Part shown: positions 50,699-60,134 of the stretch, piece by piece | Position numbering within the stretch: the first letter of the stretch is position 1 | How the letters are laid out: each line of letters opens with the position of its first letter | Assembly: GCA_014237855.1 (NCBI GenBank) | Contig: JABACD010000009.1 | Coordinates: 124,001-188,000, forward strand | DNA: 64,000 nt | Reading direction: 5' to 3' | DNA from: Planctomycetota bacterium | Lineage (GTDB): Bacteria > Planctomycetota > UBA1135 > GCA-002686595 | The notes under the pieces: model-generated | Databases searched by the model: none | Told to the model about the DNA's origin: nothing | What the model saw: only the letters and a program-made list of their open reading frames with translations | Program-made: the position numbers and the translations under genes

Positions 50699-51694
50699 GT
50701 GCGAATCACAATCGTCACTCCCGCAGCAAGGGGCACGCGTATCGGCAACCGCGTGACAGCGCTGCGCATGGCATCCCTGTTGCGTCATCTGGGGCACCAT
50801 GTCCGGGTGGTCACCGAGTGGCGAGAGGATGATTCGGAAGTGCTCTTCGCGCTTCATGCACGCAAGTGCGCCCAGGCCCTCAAGTCCTCACTCGAGACGA
50901 CGCCCGACAGACCCCGGATCCTGGTCCTGACCGGCACAGACGTTTACGGCGCCATTGACACCGACCCGGCATCGGTCCAGTCCCTCGAGATCGCCGACCA
51001 GATCGTCGTCTTGCAAGCGAGTGCCCTTGACCGGCTCTCCCCGGAGACCCGACTCAAGAGCCGGGTGATCCTGCAGTCTGCACGAGGCCCGGCCACTCCA
51101 ATGGAGGCCGCCCCGGAGCGCTTCGATGTCTGCGTGATAGCCCACATGCGAGAGGTCAAGGACCCACTGCTCACCGCTCGTGCCGCACGCCAGCTCCCTC
51201 CCAGCTCTCGAATCCGCGTCCGCCACGTCGGCCGGGCCCTGGACCCCGAGTTCCAGAGACTGGCTGAGGATGAACTCCGCCTGAATCCACGCTTCGAGTG
51301 GCTCGGTGCGATCTCACACGGAGCGACGTTGGAAGTCCTGGCGTCTTCACGCCTCCTGGTACTGACCTCCGAAAACGAGGGTGGTCCGGCGGTAATCACT
51401 GAGGCGATTGCCTGCGGCGTGCCCGTGCTCTCCACGAGGATCCCCGCAGCCGAGGCGCTCCTGGGTCCACTCCACCCTGGCCTCTTCGCCCGGGGCGATG
51501 CGACTGCGCTACTCGAGCTCCTCGAGCGCTGCGAGACGAACCCGGTCTTCCTGGAAGAACTCCGCCGTCGTAGCGAAGAGCTCCTCCCCAGTGTCGACCC
51601 TTGCCGTGAGGTAGCCGACCTGCGCAGACTGCTGAACTCGCTCGATGAAGCAGCACCTCCTCCTCATTCCGCACCTGACCAGATCATCGAATGA
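50699..51694 (+). CDS. senB: SenB-like selenosugar synthase (glycosyltransferase, TIGR04348 type)
   Basis: 331 residues from a GTG at 50699. The peptide MRITIVTPAARGTRIGNRVTA, then ALRMASLLRHLGHHVRVV, LFALHARK, PRILVLTGTDVYGAI, RVILQSA, CVIAHMREVKDPL, and ENEGGPAVITEAIACGVPVL match the GT-B fold and the SenB family. SenB joins a UDP-sugar to selenophosphate to make the selenosugar used by SenA in selenoneine synthesis. The partners SenA (EgtB/FGE-like) and SenC (SelD-like) are not here; no selD is visible. Overlaps the glutamine amidotransferase gene by 4 nt. Selenium use is inferred; it could use thiophosphate or another nucleophile. Confidence 0.72.
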   Translation: MRITIVTPAARGTRIGNRVTALRMASLLRHLGHHVRVVTEWREDDSEVLFALHARKCAQALKSSLETTPDRPRILVLTGTDVYGAIDTDPASVQSLEIADQIVVLQASALDRLSPETRLKSRVILQSARGPATPMEAAPERFDVCVIAHMREVKDPLLTARAARQLPPSSRIRVRHVGRALDPEFQRLAEDELRLNPRFEWLGAISHGATLEVLASSRLLVLTSENEGGPAVITEAIACGVPVLSTRIPAAEALLGPLHPGLFARGDATALLELLERCETNPVFLEELRRRSEELLPSVDPCREVADLRRLLNSLDEAAPPPHSAPDQIIE

Positions 51695-52392
51695 CTGATC
51701 TCCCTTACCTCATCCTCGACTGCTACTTCGACGAGCGCGGGGCCGCGCCGAACATCCGGCATCTCTTGGGTGAAGCCGAGTCCGAGACCATCCGTGCAGT
51801 CTGGGACCCGATCCCTGGAGAGCTGGATTCCTACAGTGGTGTGATCATCACCGGGTCCAAGGCTTGCCTCAGCTCTCCCGAGCCCTGGATGGGACCGTTG
51901 CTCGAGAAGATCCGGGAGATTCGATCGATCGAAATGCCTCTCCTTGGGCTTTGTTTTGGACACCAGGCGATAGCCGCCGCCCTCCATGGCGAAGCCGGAG
52001 TTCGCCTGGCTCCACGCGGAGAGCTGGGCTGGGAGTCAATCAGCGTTCTCAGCTCGAATCCAATCCTGGAGGGGCTCCCGGCTGAGTTCACCTGCTTCCT
52101 CTCGCACTTCGATGAGGTGACCCCTGGGCTTCCAGGAATGGATGTGATTGCACGGTCCAGTCGTTGCGAGGTTCAGGCCTACCAGATCTCGGGTGAGCCC
52201 ATCTGGGGCCTGCAGTTTCACCCGGAAATGGACCCTGAGGAATGTGAAATTCTTGTGAAGAGAAACCTCGAGCGACATGAGTCCCTCGGCAATGACCATG
52301 AAGAAATTCTCGCCAATCGCAGGGACGGTCGAGACCTGGGTGCCCTGATTTTCTCGAGCTTCATGCGATTCTGTACTGCAGCACGGGACTGA
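51691..52392 (+). CDS. Class I glutamine amidotransferase-like protein
   Basis: 233 residues. The nucleophile motif LLGLCFGHQAIAAAL has C88, and QFHPEMD carries H177 and E179, so the full triad is there. The family provides ammonia from glutamine or hydrolyses gamma-glutamyl amides; stand-alone copies resemble GMP-synthase-like and gamma-glutamyl hydrolase-like enzymes. It follows the SenB-like gene with ATGA overlap, so it likely acts in the same pathway, for example releasing glutamate from a gamma-glutamyl seleno/thio-histidine precursor (inference). No signal peptide. Substrate unknown. Confidence 0.82.
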   Translation: MTDLPYLILDCYFDERGAAPNIRHLLGEAESETIRAVWDPIPGELDSYSGVIITGSKACLSSPEPWMGPLLEKIREIRSIEMPLLGLCFGHQAIAAALHGEAGVRLAPRGELGWESISVLSSNPILEGLPAEFTCFLSHFDEVTPGLPGMDVIARSSRCEVQAYQISGEPIWGLQFHPEMDPEECEILVKRNLERHESLGNDHEEILANRRDGRDLGALIFSSFMRFCTAARD

Positions 52393-52587
52393 GGGAGCTC
52401 CCCCTGGATCGGACATTCCGGCCTCGAAAAAGCCAGTCGGTTTTGGACGAGACCTGCATCCAGAAGACTCGCTTGAGCGAATCCAACGCCATAAGTGTCA
52501 GCGATACAAAAATCCATGAGTCCGGTTATCCTCTAAGGGACGCCAGAAACCCCATGAGCGGCACAAGAGACCGCAGCAATCAAGAAC

Positions 52588-53112
52588 GTGAGACCCTTTA
52601 CCAGATCAACCGAGTACGCAATCCGAGCCTTGACCTTCCTTGCCACGGAGAAGGACGGCGGCAGCTATCACCTCGCACGCGAGATGGCAGATGTGCTTGG
52701 AATTCCGGCTCCCTTCCTTGGCAAGATCCTTCAGCCGCTCGTCATGAGGGGAATCCTCGAGAGCCAGCGGGGTCGCAATGGTGGCTTCCGGCTGTGCAAG
52801 CAACCTGAAGAGGTAACTCTGATGGATATCGCGGATTCGCAGGAACTGGTCCACGAGAACCGGCAATGCTTCCTTGGTCAATCGGAATGCACCGACGAGC
52901 GAGCTTGCCCGATGCACGAGTACTGGAAGGTGGCCGCTGAGAACTTCCAGATCAGGATGAACTCGACGACCTTGCAGAGCCTGGTCGAGTTCTGCGAGGA
53001 GAACCTTGATTCGGGCTATCCGCAGCCCGAGTGCTTGGCCAACGGAACCATGGCACCCCTTGATGACTCCATCCTGTCAATCTCTCCGCCTTCACAAGCC
53101 AAGGAGGCTTGA
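52588..53112 (+). CDS. Rrf2-family transcriptional regulator with three cysteines
   Basis: 174 residues from a GTG at 52588. The winged-helix N-terminus (FTRSTEYAIRALTFLA, IPAPFLGKILQPLVMRGILES, GRNGGFRL) is Rrf2-type. C94-x6-C101-x5-C107 lies in RQCFLGQSECTDERACPMH, resembling the Fe-S ligands of IscR/NsrR/RsrR. A His follows at 110. It would sense redox, NO or Fe-S status and regulate nearby genes, perhaps the SenB-amidotransferase pair 195 nt upstream. Its operator was not found. Confidence 0.93.
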   Translation: MRPFTRSTEYAIRALTFLATEKDGGSYHLAREMADVLGIPAPFLGKILQPLVMRGILESQRGRNGGFRLCKQPEEVTLMDIADSQELVHENRQCFLGQSECTDERACPMHEYWKVAAENFQIRMNSTTLQSLVEFCEENLDSGYPQPECLANGTMAPLDDSILSISPPSQAKEA

Positions 53113-53161
53113 GAGACTTCTACCAGCAGGAACCGCTCACATCCTCGTCCTTACCTTCAGC

Positions 53162-54334
53162 TCAGCGCGCGTTGACAACGCGGCCGAGCTGATCTCTTGT
53201 CAGGACACCAAGGAACCGGCCATCTTCTGAGACCAAGAGCTGCCCCACCCCCTCGCGGTCGAGAGTACGGAGAGCCTCCATCAAGGACTCCCCGGATTCT
53301 ATCGAAATCAGTCGAGCGAGAGGGGTCATCACCTGGCGAGCCACGTGGTAGGCACGCTTTCCCTCTGCAACCGTGGAGAGCTCGAGCTCGCCGATGACAC
53401 CTACGGGTTCGCCATCCTCAGCCACCAGTGCAGTCAACGGACCGGTACCCGACTTCACCTGGTTGACCACGTCTTCGAGAGTGTCCCAGCCATCGACCTC
53501 TTCGAGGTCCCCTTGCAGCGCCGCTGCCACAGAGGTCGATCGCAGACGGGATGTCATGACCGACTGGATCATCGTCCGCCTCGCGGCTCCGGACAGGAAC
53601 CAGCCCATGAACGCCAGGAACAGGCCATTGAACCAGCTGCCTGTCAGGACTGCGATCAGGATTCCCGCGGCGATCAGGATGCGTCCGAACAGCACTCCGA
53701 CCCACCCCGACCATTGCGTAGCACGGTCCAGGGACCCCATCAGCGCCCAGAGCACTGATCGCAGCACCCGCCCTCCATCCAGGGGGAAGCCCGGAAACAT
53801 GTTGAAGATGGCCACCCCAAGATTCGTCACACCCAGCCAAACCGAGACCACCCCCACTGGAACGTCATCAGGCGTCGCCAGCCAGATCACCAGGAACAGG
53901 CCACCGAGAAGGCCACTCACCAGGGGGCCGGCGATAGCGATCAGGAACTCATCCCGTGGACGTGCAGGTTCGCTACCTAGCTCCGCGACCCCTCCGAAGA
54001 GAAAGAGCGTGATCGAGCGCACCGAGACCCCAACCAGCCTGGCCGCGATACTGTGACCCAGTTCGTGCAACAGGATGGAGATGAAGAACAACAGGCTTGC
54101 AGAGAATGCGGCCGCCCACACGGCGGAGCTGCCCCAGTCCTCGTGGCTGCCTCCAAAGCCCTCGGCCAGCGAGGTCGTCACCAGGAGAAAGACGATGAAC
54201 CAGGTCGGATCCACTCCGATCGTGATCCCGAAGAACCTGCCAAGGCGGAGTACCCGCCCTCCGAACATGCCTCCCGGAGGAGAGCTGGGCTTGTTTGAAC
54301 GGGGAGTCAATGAGTCAACCAAAGAGGTGGTCAC
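53162..54334 (-). CDS. Site-2 protease (M50B family) with C-terminal CBS domains
   Basis: 390 residues. Polytopic membrane protein with the zinc motif HELGH (H90-E91-L-G-H94) in one helix and N178-MFPGFPLDGG (N178, D186) as the third ligand region. Two CBS domains fill about residues 260-390 (VMTSRLRSTSVAA, VMTPLARLISIESGES, LLVSEDGRFLGVLT). Such rhomboid-like S2P enzymes cleave membrane-bound anti-sigma or regulatory proteins. The 20-nt overlap with 54315 suggests the true start could be M23 (54268), with MFGGRVLRLG. The client is unknown. Confidence 0.92.
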   Translation of the reverse strand: MTTSLVDSLTPRSNKPSSPPGGMFGGRVLRLGRFFGITIGVDPTWFIVFLLVTTSLAEGFGGSHEDWGSSAVWAAAFSASLLFFISILLHELGHSIAARLVGVSVRSITLFLFGGVAELGSEPARPRDEFLIAIAGPLVSGLLGGLFLVIWLATPDDVPVGVVSVWLGVTNLGVAIFNMFPGFPLDGGRVLRSVLWALMGSLDRATQWSGWVGVLFGRILIAAGILIAVLTGSWFNGLFLAFMGWFLSGAARRTMIQSVMTSRLRSTSVAAALQGDLEEVDGWDTLEDVVNQVKSGTGPLTALVAEDGEPVGVIGELELSTVAEGKRAYHVARQVMTPLARLISIESGESLMEALRTLDREGVGQLLVSEDGRFLGVLTRDQLGRVVNAR

Positions 54335-55091
54335 TTTCCTTCGACCAGGCCGCGAATCGATACAAGGGCTCCAATCTGGCCATCTCGCCCAACAGCATCG
54401 TGCTCACGCCCTCACCGAAGAGAGCAGCACGAACAGCGGGCTGGTTGGCGGGCGCAGGCCAGACTCTCTCGACCGCCAACGCGTGAGTCCCCGGTTCATA
54501 GTAGCCGAAGAACTCCCTCAAGCTGCTTGCTGTCAGCTCCCCACAGCGCCACTCACCTTTCCAGTCCGCCAGCCTCAGGAAGTAGCCATCGAGTTCATTC
54601 AGCACGCTCAGGAGCTCCTCCTGGCCCTCCTTGTCCACTCGTCGCTTGAGGTTGTTCCCATCGAACCAGGCATCAGAGTGAATGCGCAGCGAGACCTCCA
54701 CCCGATCTGACTCCACCGCCATGCAGATGTAGGCGTTGCGGAAGGCTGCATCGAGGTCCTTGGCCAGGTCCGCGCCAACCACCCGCTTGAGCCGTGCCTT
54801 TTCCTTCTTGTCCCGACAGATGTAGGCCCACAGGCGCTTCACGCGGTTTCCGTTGAAGGCGTGGGGGTTGTGGAGGCTGGTTCGGGAGGCCAGGGCCAGC
54901 TTCGGCCGCCGGGGCCTGGATACGAACTCCTGAGCCAATGCACCCAGCTTTCGCCTCAGAATCAGGCGTCTGTCGTTGTACTGGGGGTCCCGGGAGAGGC
55001 CATCTGACAGCGAGTGGAGATCCCCCTCCTCGAAGACGATCGTGCCCTCAGCCGGGCGCGGTTCCGAATCACTGGGGGATTGAGTGGTCAT
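54315..55091 (-). CDS. Protein of unknown function
   Basis: 258 residues, no signal peptide or membrane segment; basic and Glu-rich, probably alpha/beta. Segments such as NGNRVKRLWAYICRDKKEKARLKRVV and YICMAVESDRVEVSLRIHSDAWFDGNN look conserved-like, but no family was recognised. It overlaps the site-2 protease gene by 20 nt if that gene starts at 54334, so the two could be co-transcribed. Divergent from the Ser/Thr kinase at 55178 with an 86-nt gap. Confidence 0.58.
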   Translation of the reverse strand: MTTQSPSDSEPRPAEGTIVFEEGDLHSLSDGLSRDPQYNDRRLILRRKLGALAQEFVSRPRRPKLALASRTSLHNPHAFNGNRVKRLWAYICRDKKEKARLKRVVGADLAKDLDAAFRNAYICMAVESDRVEVSLRIHSDAWFDGNNLKRRVDKEGQEELLSVLNELDGYFLRLADWKGEWRCGELTASSLREFFGYYEPGTHALAVERVWPAPANQPAVRAALFGEGVSTMLLGEMARLEPLYRFAAWSKESDHLFG

Positions 55092-55177
55092 GCGGGGGTT
55101 CTGGTTCTTTCCTGTGTCGTTGTAGAATGACTAGTTGGAGCGGGTATGCAATGATCCGCTCCTCCCAGGATCCCCAT

Positions 55178-57298
55178 ATGAAGTTTGCCCACTTCGAGTT
55201 CGACCCTGAGACCGATTGTCTCGGGGAAGGTCCCCTCAGTGAAGTCTACCGCGCCGTGGACCAAAAGCTCGACCGAACAGTCGCGCTCAAGGTGCTTCGT
55301 GCCCACGCTGAGATCGACCCAGCCGCTGACACACGCTTCCACCGCGAGGCCAAACACGCCTCCAAGCTTCAGCACCCCAACATCGCCACCGTCTACGAGT
55401 ACGGAGAGGCCAAGAATACAGCATTCATCGCGATGGAATACCTCGAGGGTCGCACCCTCGACGTCATCCTGAAGAACAAGATCGAGAAGGATCACCAGAC
55501 ACCAGGGCTGGGTTACGAGGAGTGCCTGAACATCGCCCTGCAGATAACGGCGGCTCTCTCGCAGGTGCACAAGGGCGGGCTGATTCACAGGGACCTGAAA
55601 CCCGCCAATATCATGGTGCTCGAGGACGGCACCGTGAAGCTCCTCGACTTTGGCATCGCCCGTAGCCGCAACGAGTCATCAATCACCCAGCACGGCACGC
55701 TCGTCGGCACTGTGCTCTACATGTCCCCAGAGCAAGTCCGAGGTGACGACCTCGACTACCGCTCGGACATCTTCTCCTTTGGTGCGGTCCTCTATCACAT
55801 GATGACCGGCTCGCTCCCCTTCCCTGGCAAGTCCTTTCCCGAGGTGTGCATGGCGATCCTCGATGGCTCGCCTCGTCGCCCCTCCGAGGTGCGCCCCGGC
55901 CTTCCCCAGGCCTTTGAGGAGGTCTTGCTTCGCTGTCTGAACCGCGAGCCAGAGAAACGGTACGCCACCGCGGACGAGGTCGAGAATGCGCTCCGAGGAC
56001 TCTCGACCCGCAGGCCACCCGGCGCGGGCAGTGCCGTTAGCATCGAGGGCAAGCTGCTCCTGATGCCGGTGAGCTTCCCAGGCCAGGCGACCTCGGTCTG
56101 CAAGAACATCGGAGGAAGCCTCCGGGTAGACCTCGCAGGAGAGCTAGGACGCACGGATGGACTCGACGTCGAGGTCGCCGAGAGTTCGACCAAGCCGCAG
56201 GATGGTGAGTACGACTTCATCTTGTATTCGGAGCTCACGCTGAACGAGCCCACGGCTGTCCTGAACCTGCACCTGGAGTCATTCTCCAGCAACGGCCCGA
56301 GCGGCCCCAGGATCGACGACCGGATCGAGCAGCATGATGACGACGAGTGGGCCCTTCAGGCGGACCTCGTCCGGGCCGCGACTCGCACAATTCGCAAGCG
56401 GCTGAAGGAGATGGCGGTGACGCCAATCAGCGACAATCAGCGCGACGAGGCGCGCGCCATCAAGCTTGCCCGTGTGGCCCACAACGTGCTGCTCAAGGGA
56501 ACATCCAAGCACCTGATGGCAGCCATTAGCTCGTTTCGAGCCTCCCAGGAGGAGGACCCTTACTGTGCATTGGCCTACGCTGGAATGGCCGAGGCCCTCG
56601 TGCGCAAGTACCTGTACTGGGAGGGCGATGAGAGCTTCCTGAAAGAGGCCCGCGAGAAGGCGCAGCGTGCCCTGGCGCTCGACAAGCACTGCGCCGAAGC
56701 CCACACCTCCCTGGGCTGCTCCTACGATCTCACTGGCCGCCTCCCGGAAGCCGAACGTGAGTACAGGATGGCCATCCAGGATGACAGCCGCGAGTGGCGC
56801 GCGCACCGACTGCTTGGCTCGATCATGGCCCGACAGGGCAACTTCAAGAGCGCCGCGGGATACCTTCGCAAGGCTATTGGCCTCAAGCCAACTCACATTC
56901 CCTCCTACGACCAGCTCTACAGCGTGCTGCAGAGGCTCGACCGTTACGAGGAGTCGCTGGAGATCGCCGACCAGGGAATCTCAGCTGCACGAGCCCACCT
57001 CAAGGAGCACAGGGACGACCAGGAAGCCCGACTTCATCTGGCACTCCTGCTCGCGCGACTCTCCAGCTACACCGAGGCGCGTAAGCATGTCGAGGCAGCC
57101 ATGGCAATTGCACCCAAGGACGGATTCACCTCCTTCTTCGCAGCCTGTGTCTACGCAGTCACCGGGGACTTCACTGACGCCATCGAGCAGCTCACGCGTG
57201 CCCGCGACCGAGGTCTCTACATCCAAGGTGAGCTCCGCAACAGGAGTGAACTGGACGTCCTCAGAGGTCTGCCCGAGTTCCTCGAATTGCAGGGCTAG
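55178..57298 (+). CDS. Ser/Thr protein kinase fused to TPR repeats
   Basis: 706 residues from the ATG at 55178, preceded by AGGA at about 7 nt spacing. Kinase domain (about 10-280): Lys K38 in VALKVL, HRD at 137-139 with N144, DFG at 157-159, MSPEQ activation-segment end. A middle region (about 295-430) resembles a TolB/FlgO-like N-terminal domain (GGSLRVDLAGEL). About six TPRs follow (ALAYAGMAEAL, AHTSLGCSYDLTGR, AHRLLGSIMARQGN, AGYLRKAIGLKP, LLARLSSYTEARKHVEAAM, ACVYAVTGDF). Soluble; the TPRs should bind partners. No phosphatase is next door. Phosphotransfer target unknown. Confidence 0.95.
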   Translation: MKFAHFEFDPETDCLGEGPLSEVYRAVDQKLDRTVALKVLRAHAEIDPAADTRFHREAKHASKLQHPNIATVYEYGEAKNTAFIAMEYLEGRTLDVILKNKIEKDHQTPGLGYEECLNIALQITAALSQVHKGGLIHRDLKPANIMVLEDGTVKLLDFGIARSRNESSITQHGTLVGTVLYMSPEQVRGDDLDYRSDIFSFGAVLYHMMTGSLPFPGKSFPEVCMAILDGSPRRPSEVRPGLPQAFEEVLLRCLNREPEKRYATADEVENALRGLSTRRPPGAGSAVSIEGKLLLMPVSFPGQATSVCKNIGGSLRVDLAGELGRTDGLDVEVAESSTKPQDGEYDFILYSELTLNEPTAVLNLHLESFSSNGPSGPRIDDRIEQHDDDEWALQADLVRAATRTIRKRLKEMAVTPISDNQRDEARAIKLARVAHNVLLKGTSKHLMAAISSFRASQEEDPYCALAYAGMAEALVRKYLYWEGDESFLKEAREKAQRALALDKHCAEAHTSLGCSYDLTGRLPEAEREYRMAIQDDSREWRAHRLLGSIMARQGNFKSAAGYLRKAIGLKPTHIPSYDQLYSVLQRLDRYEESLEIADQGISAARAHLKEHRDDQEARLHLALLLARLSSYTEARKHVEAAMAIAPKDGFTSFFAACVYAVTGDFTDAIEQLTRARDRGLYIQGELRNRSELDVLRGLPEFLELQG

Positions 57299-57319
57299 GC
57301 TCACGAGCCTCTACGGGCA

Positions 57320-58327
57320 ATGGCAGTCGAGTTGGGCCTGACTCCTTACCGGCACCCCTGCCGCCCACCCTTCTGGGCTAGATCAGGCCATGGCCAGACG
57401 ATCTTCTCGCACCTGTGGCCGACGAGAGCGAGAGAGCTCATCCCTGGTGTCGACGGGGTCTCTGTTCACGACATCCCGGTCGGAGACGGTGATCACCTGC
57501 GAGCTCTCCACGCGCCGGGTACTAGTGGGACACTCATCGCAATCTTCCACGGGCTCTCCGGAGACAGTGGCGCGGACTACGTCCGGCAGACAGCACGTGC
57601 GGCCAGGGCACTTGGACACTCCGTCCTGGCGGTGAATCATCGTGGCTGTGGACCAGGCCGAGGACTCGCGCGAGGGCTCTATCACTCCGGACGAGCAGAT
57701 GACGTGGGAGCCGTATTCCAGTGGGCACGCAGGGTCCTGCCCGAGAGCCGACACCTCGCCGTGGGGTTCTCCCTGAGCGGCAACGCACTCCTCCTGCTCC
57801 TTGCTCGAGAAGCTGAAGGTCATCCTGATGCTGGAATCGCCATCAATCCACCGGTGAACCTCAGGCACTGCTCGGAACGCATCTCCAGCGGGGCCAACCG
57901 CATCTACGACCGGCGCTTCGTACGTCGCTGCACCCGACTCGTGCATGAGAGGGTCGAGGACGGACTCCTGGCCAGGGACTACCCCATCCCCCGGGTGCGA
58001 ACCTTGTGGGAGTTCGACGAGGTGGTCACGGCCCCCATGGGCGGCTTCGCTGACGCGGAGGACTACTACCGGCGATGCTCAACCTTTGAGCTCTTTGATC
58101 AGATCGACAGACCCACGGTCGTCATCACGGCTGAGGACGACCCCTTCGTACCTGTCGAGGACTTCGGCCGGGCTGAAGGCGCCCCCAACGTCCATCTCCA
58201 CGTTGAGCGTCACGGTGGACACGTGGGCTACCTCGAGCGAGGTGCACTGCCGTTCTCTGGCCGCCAATGGATCGATGGCGCACTAGCCCACTACATCCGT
58301 GAGCTGTGCGCCATCGTTGCTGCCTGA
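57320..58327 (+). CDS. Alpha/beta hydrolase, YheT-like
   Basis: 335 residues. FWARSGHGQTI near the start, NHRGCG, the nucleophile elbow GFSLSGNALLLLL with Ser at about 155, and GHVGYLERG with the catalytic His near the end are YheT/ABHD1-3 features. The Asp of the triad is likely in TAEDDPFVPVED. It probably hydrolyses a lipid or ester in the cytoplasm. 21 nt after the kinase gene, so co-transcription is possible; convergent with the BI-1 gene. Substrate unknown. Confidence 0.93.
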   Translation: MAVELGLTPYRHPCRPPFWARSGHGQTIFSHLWPTRARELIPGVDGVSVHDIPVGDGDHLRALHAPGTSGTLIAIFHGLSGDSGADYVRQTARAARALGHSVLAVNHRGCGPGRGLARGLYHSGRADDVGAVFQWARRVLPESRHLAVGFSLSGNALLLLLAREAEGHPDAGIAINPPVNLRHCSERISSGANRIYDRRFVRRCTRLVHERVEDGLLARDYPIPRVRTLWEFDEVVTAPMGGFADAEDYYRRCSTFELFDQIDRPTVVITAEDDPFVPVEDFGRAEGAPNVHLHVERHGGHVGYLERGALPFSGRQWIDGALAHYIRELCAIVAA

Positions 58328-58334
58328 GTCGCTA

Positions 58335-59057
58335 CTAGTCGCGGCTCATGAAGATTCGTAGCACGTACCAGAACAGCATCGCCACGGCGGCGAAGAGCTC
58401 CAGCGATGCGCCCACGTATCGATCCTCGGGGTAGTTTTGCAAGACCTGTTGGGTCTTCCAAAGGATCGTGGCACCGGCCAGGCCAACCATCGCCACGCTG
58501 AACCAGAGGCCCAGGTTGAAGCCGAAGATCACTCCCATCACGATGGCGATCAGGGCCAGGATCGACCCCCACATGACGAAGGTGCGCAGGAACGAGAAGT
58601 CCTTGCGGCTGAAGATGCCGATCGCGCTCAGACCCGCGAAGCCCGCGAGGGATACGAAGCCTGCGTTGGCGATGACGCTACCCCCTCCCTTGATCTCCGA
58701 GTAACTGTTGGCCATGGAGAGCAGCGGGACGAAGATCACGGCCTCGAGGAGCACGAAGCCCACCAGCGCCATGTATTGGGTACTCTTCGAGGTTGCGCGA
58801 TGGGCTACCCCCGAGGCCACGTTGCCCAGAATCATGAAGGCACCCAGCACCAGAAGCCAGGAAGTGCCAAGCATGGCCTCGGTCATCGGGCCAGCTAGTC
58901 CAGCCTGGAAGATCGCTATCTCGATCAACGCAAAGCCGACCATCGCGCCCAAGAGGTGGGTGTAGACCCGGGTGATGAAGGTGGCCCGCGCCTGCAGGCT
59001 GAGGTCGATGACCGTGCGAGGTTGGGTGAAGGCGGAGCTCTGATTCTCGTAGTTCAT
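58335..59057 (-). CDS. Bax inhibitor-1 (BI-1/YccA) family membrane protein
   Basis: 240 residues with seven hydrophobic segments and the BI-1 layout: RVYTHLLGAMVGFALIE near the start, NVASGVAHRATSKSTQYMALVGFVLLEAV, FSRKDFSFLRTFVMWGS and LELFAAVAMLFWYVLRIF at the end. Members are proton/calcium-conducting membrane proteins; in bacteria YccA modulates FtsH. Convergent with the YheT-like gene; divergent from the exonuclease. Confidence 0.94.
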   Translation of the reverse strand: MNYENQSSAFTQPRTVIDLSLQARATFITRVYTHLLGAMVGFALIEIAIFQAGLAGPMTEAMLGTSWLLVLGAFMILGNVASGVAHRATSKSTQYMALVGFVLLEAVIFVPLLSMANSYSEIKGGGSVIANAGFVSLAGFAGLSAIGIFSRKDFSFLRTFVMWGSILALIAIVMGVIFGFNLGLWFSVAMVGLAGATILWKTQQVLQNYPEDRYVGASLELFAAVAMLFWYVLRIFMSRD

Positions 59058-59292
59058 GGCAATGAGGCCGGTGGATGGTCCAGGAAGTTCTCAACAGCGT
59101 AAGCCAGAGGGAGACCAGCGGGAAAGGCTCGCGGAGTGGTATTCCACAGAACCAAGGGCAGCCAGGGTGCCCGACACCCCAGCTCATAGCCCCCCGGACG
59201 TGAGATCTCAGCCCCCACGGCTCGATCCACACCCGATTTGCCCCTCCGACCGGGCCCCTCAGGCGCTACCATGCCGGGCTACCAAGCGCCCA

Positions 59293-60129
59293 ATGAACTC
59301 CTCACTCGTCATCCTGGACACCGAGACCGCCAATCTCTTCGGAGCCCCCCATCTCCTGGAGCTGGGGGCCGTGCGCGTCGTTGACGGTGAGATCCAAGAC
59401 CAGTACGAGTCCTTCGTCTGCCCCCAGGTCGAGATCGAGACGGGCGCCACGGAGATTCATGGCATCCGGCAGGATGACGTCCGAAACGCCCCGCTGACCG
59501 CAGAGGTGCTCGACTCCTTTCGCGAGTGGGCCGGTGACTGCTGGTTTGCCGCGCACAACGCCTCCTTCGATGCCGGGGTTCTGGCGTACGAGTACGCTCG
59601 CCATGACATGACTCCGCCCCCGGGCGTCTTCATCGACTCACTCTCTCTGGCGCGCAAGCTGATCCCCGAGTCGATCGATCACAAGCTCGTGACCCTTTGC
59701 CAGCACCTCGAGCTCGAGGAGGGGCCTCATCACCGAGCTCTCTCCGACGCCGTCTATTGCTGGATGGTGATTGCCGAGTGCATCGAACGCCTCGAGACCG
59801 AAGGCGACGGCACCATCGGACCGGCTGAACTAGCCAGCCGTTGTGGTGCTCCGCTGACCATCGAGAGCGCACGGCCGCGGCCGCCACGCCTTGCTCGACG
59901 CCTGCGCCCCCTCGAGACGGCGACTCCCGGCGTTGACGAGCTCATCCTCATTTACGGTGAAGGCCAGGAGTCGCCGGCGCGACTCAGTATTCGCCCTCGT
60001 TTCCTCTTCCAGCGCAACAAGACGGGCTACCTCGAAGCCGAGTGCTTGCGCTCCGGCACGCTCAAGACCTATCGGCTCGATCGCGTGCAAAAAGTCCTCA
60101 CCTCCGACCACCCCAGCGGCAGTCTTTGA
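59293..60129 (+). CDS. DnaQ-family exonuclease fused to a WYL-like domain
   Basis: 278 residues from the ATG at 59293. DEDDh core: VILDTET (D9, E11), FAAHNASFDAGVL (Asp), HHRALSDAVY (His and Asp). The C-terminal 90 residues (about 190-270) have the WYL signature pattern: LILIYGEGQ, LSIRPRFLFQRNKTGYLEAECLRSG, TYRLDRVQKV. WYL domains bind nucleic acids or nucleotides and often regulate defence genes. The typA start lies 5 nt after the stop, so it is likely co-transcribed. Exonuclease class is firm; the WYL call is by eye. Confidence 0.88.
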   Translation: MNSSLVILDTETANLFGAPHLLELGAVRVVDGEIQDQYESFVCPQVEIETGATEIHGIRQDDVRNAPLTAEVLDSFREWAGDCWFAAHNASFDAGVLAYEYARHDMTPPPGVFIDSLSLARKLIPESIDHKLVTLCQHLELEEGPHHRALSDAVYCWMVIAECIERLETEGDGTIGPAELASRCGAPLTIESARPRPPRLARRLRPLETATPGVDELILIYGEGQESPARLSIRPRFLFQRNKTGYLEAECLRSGTLKTYRLDRVQKVLTSDHPSGSL

Positions 60130-60134
60130 ACTCA

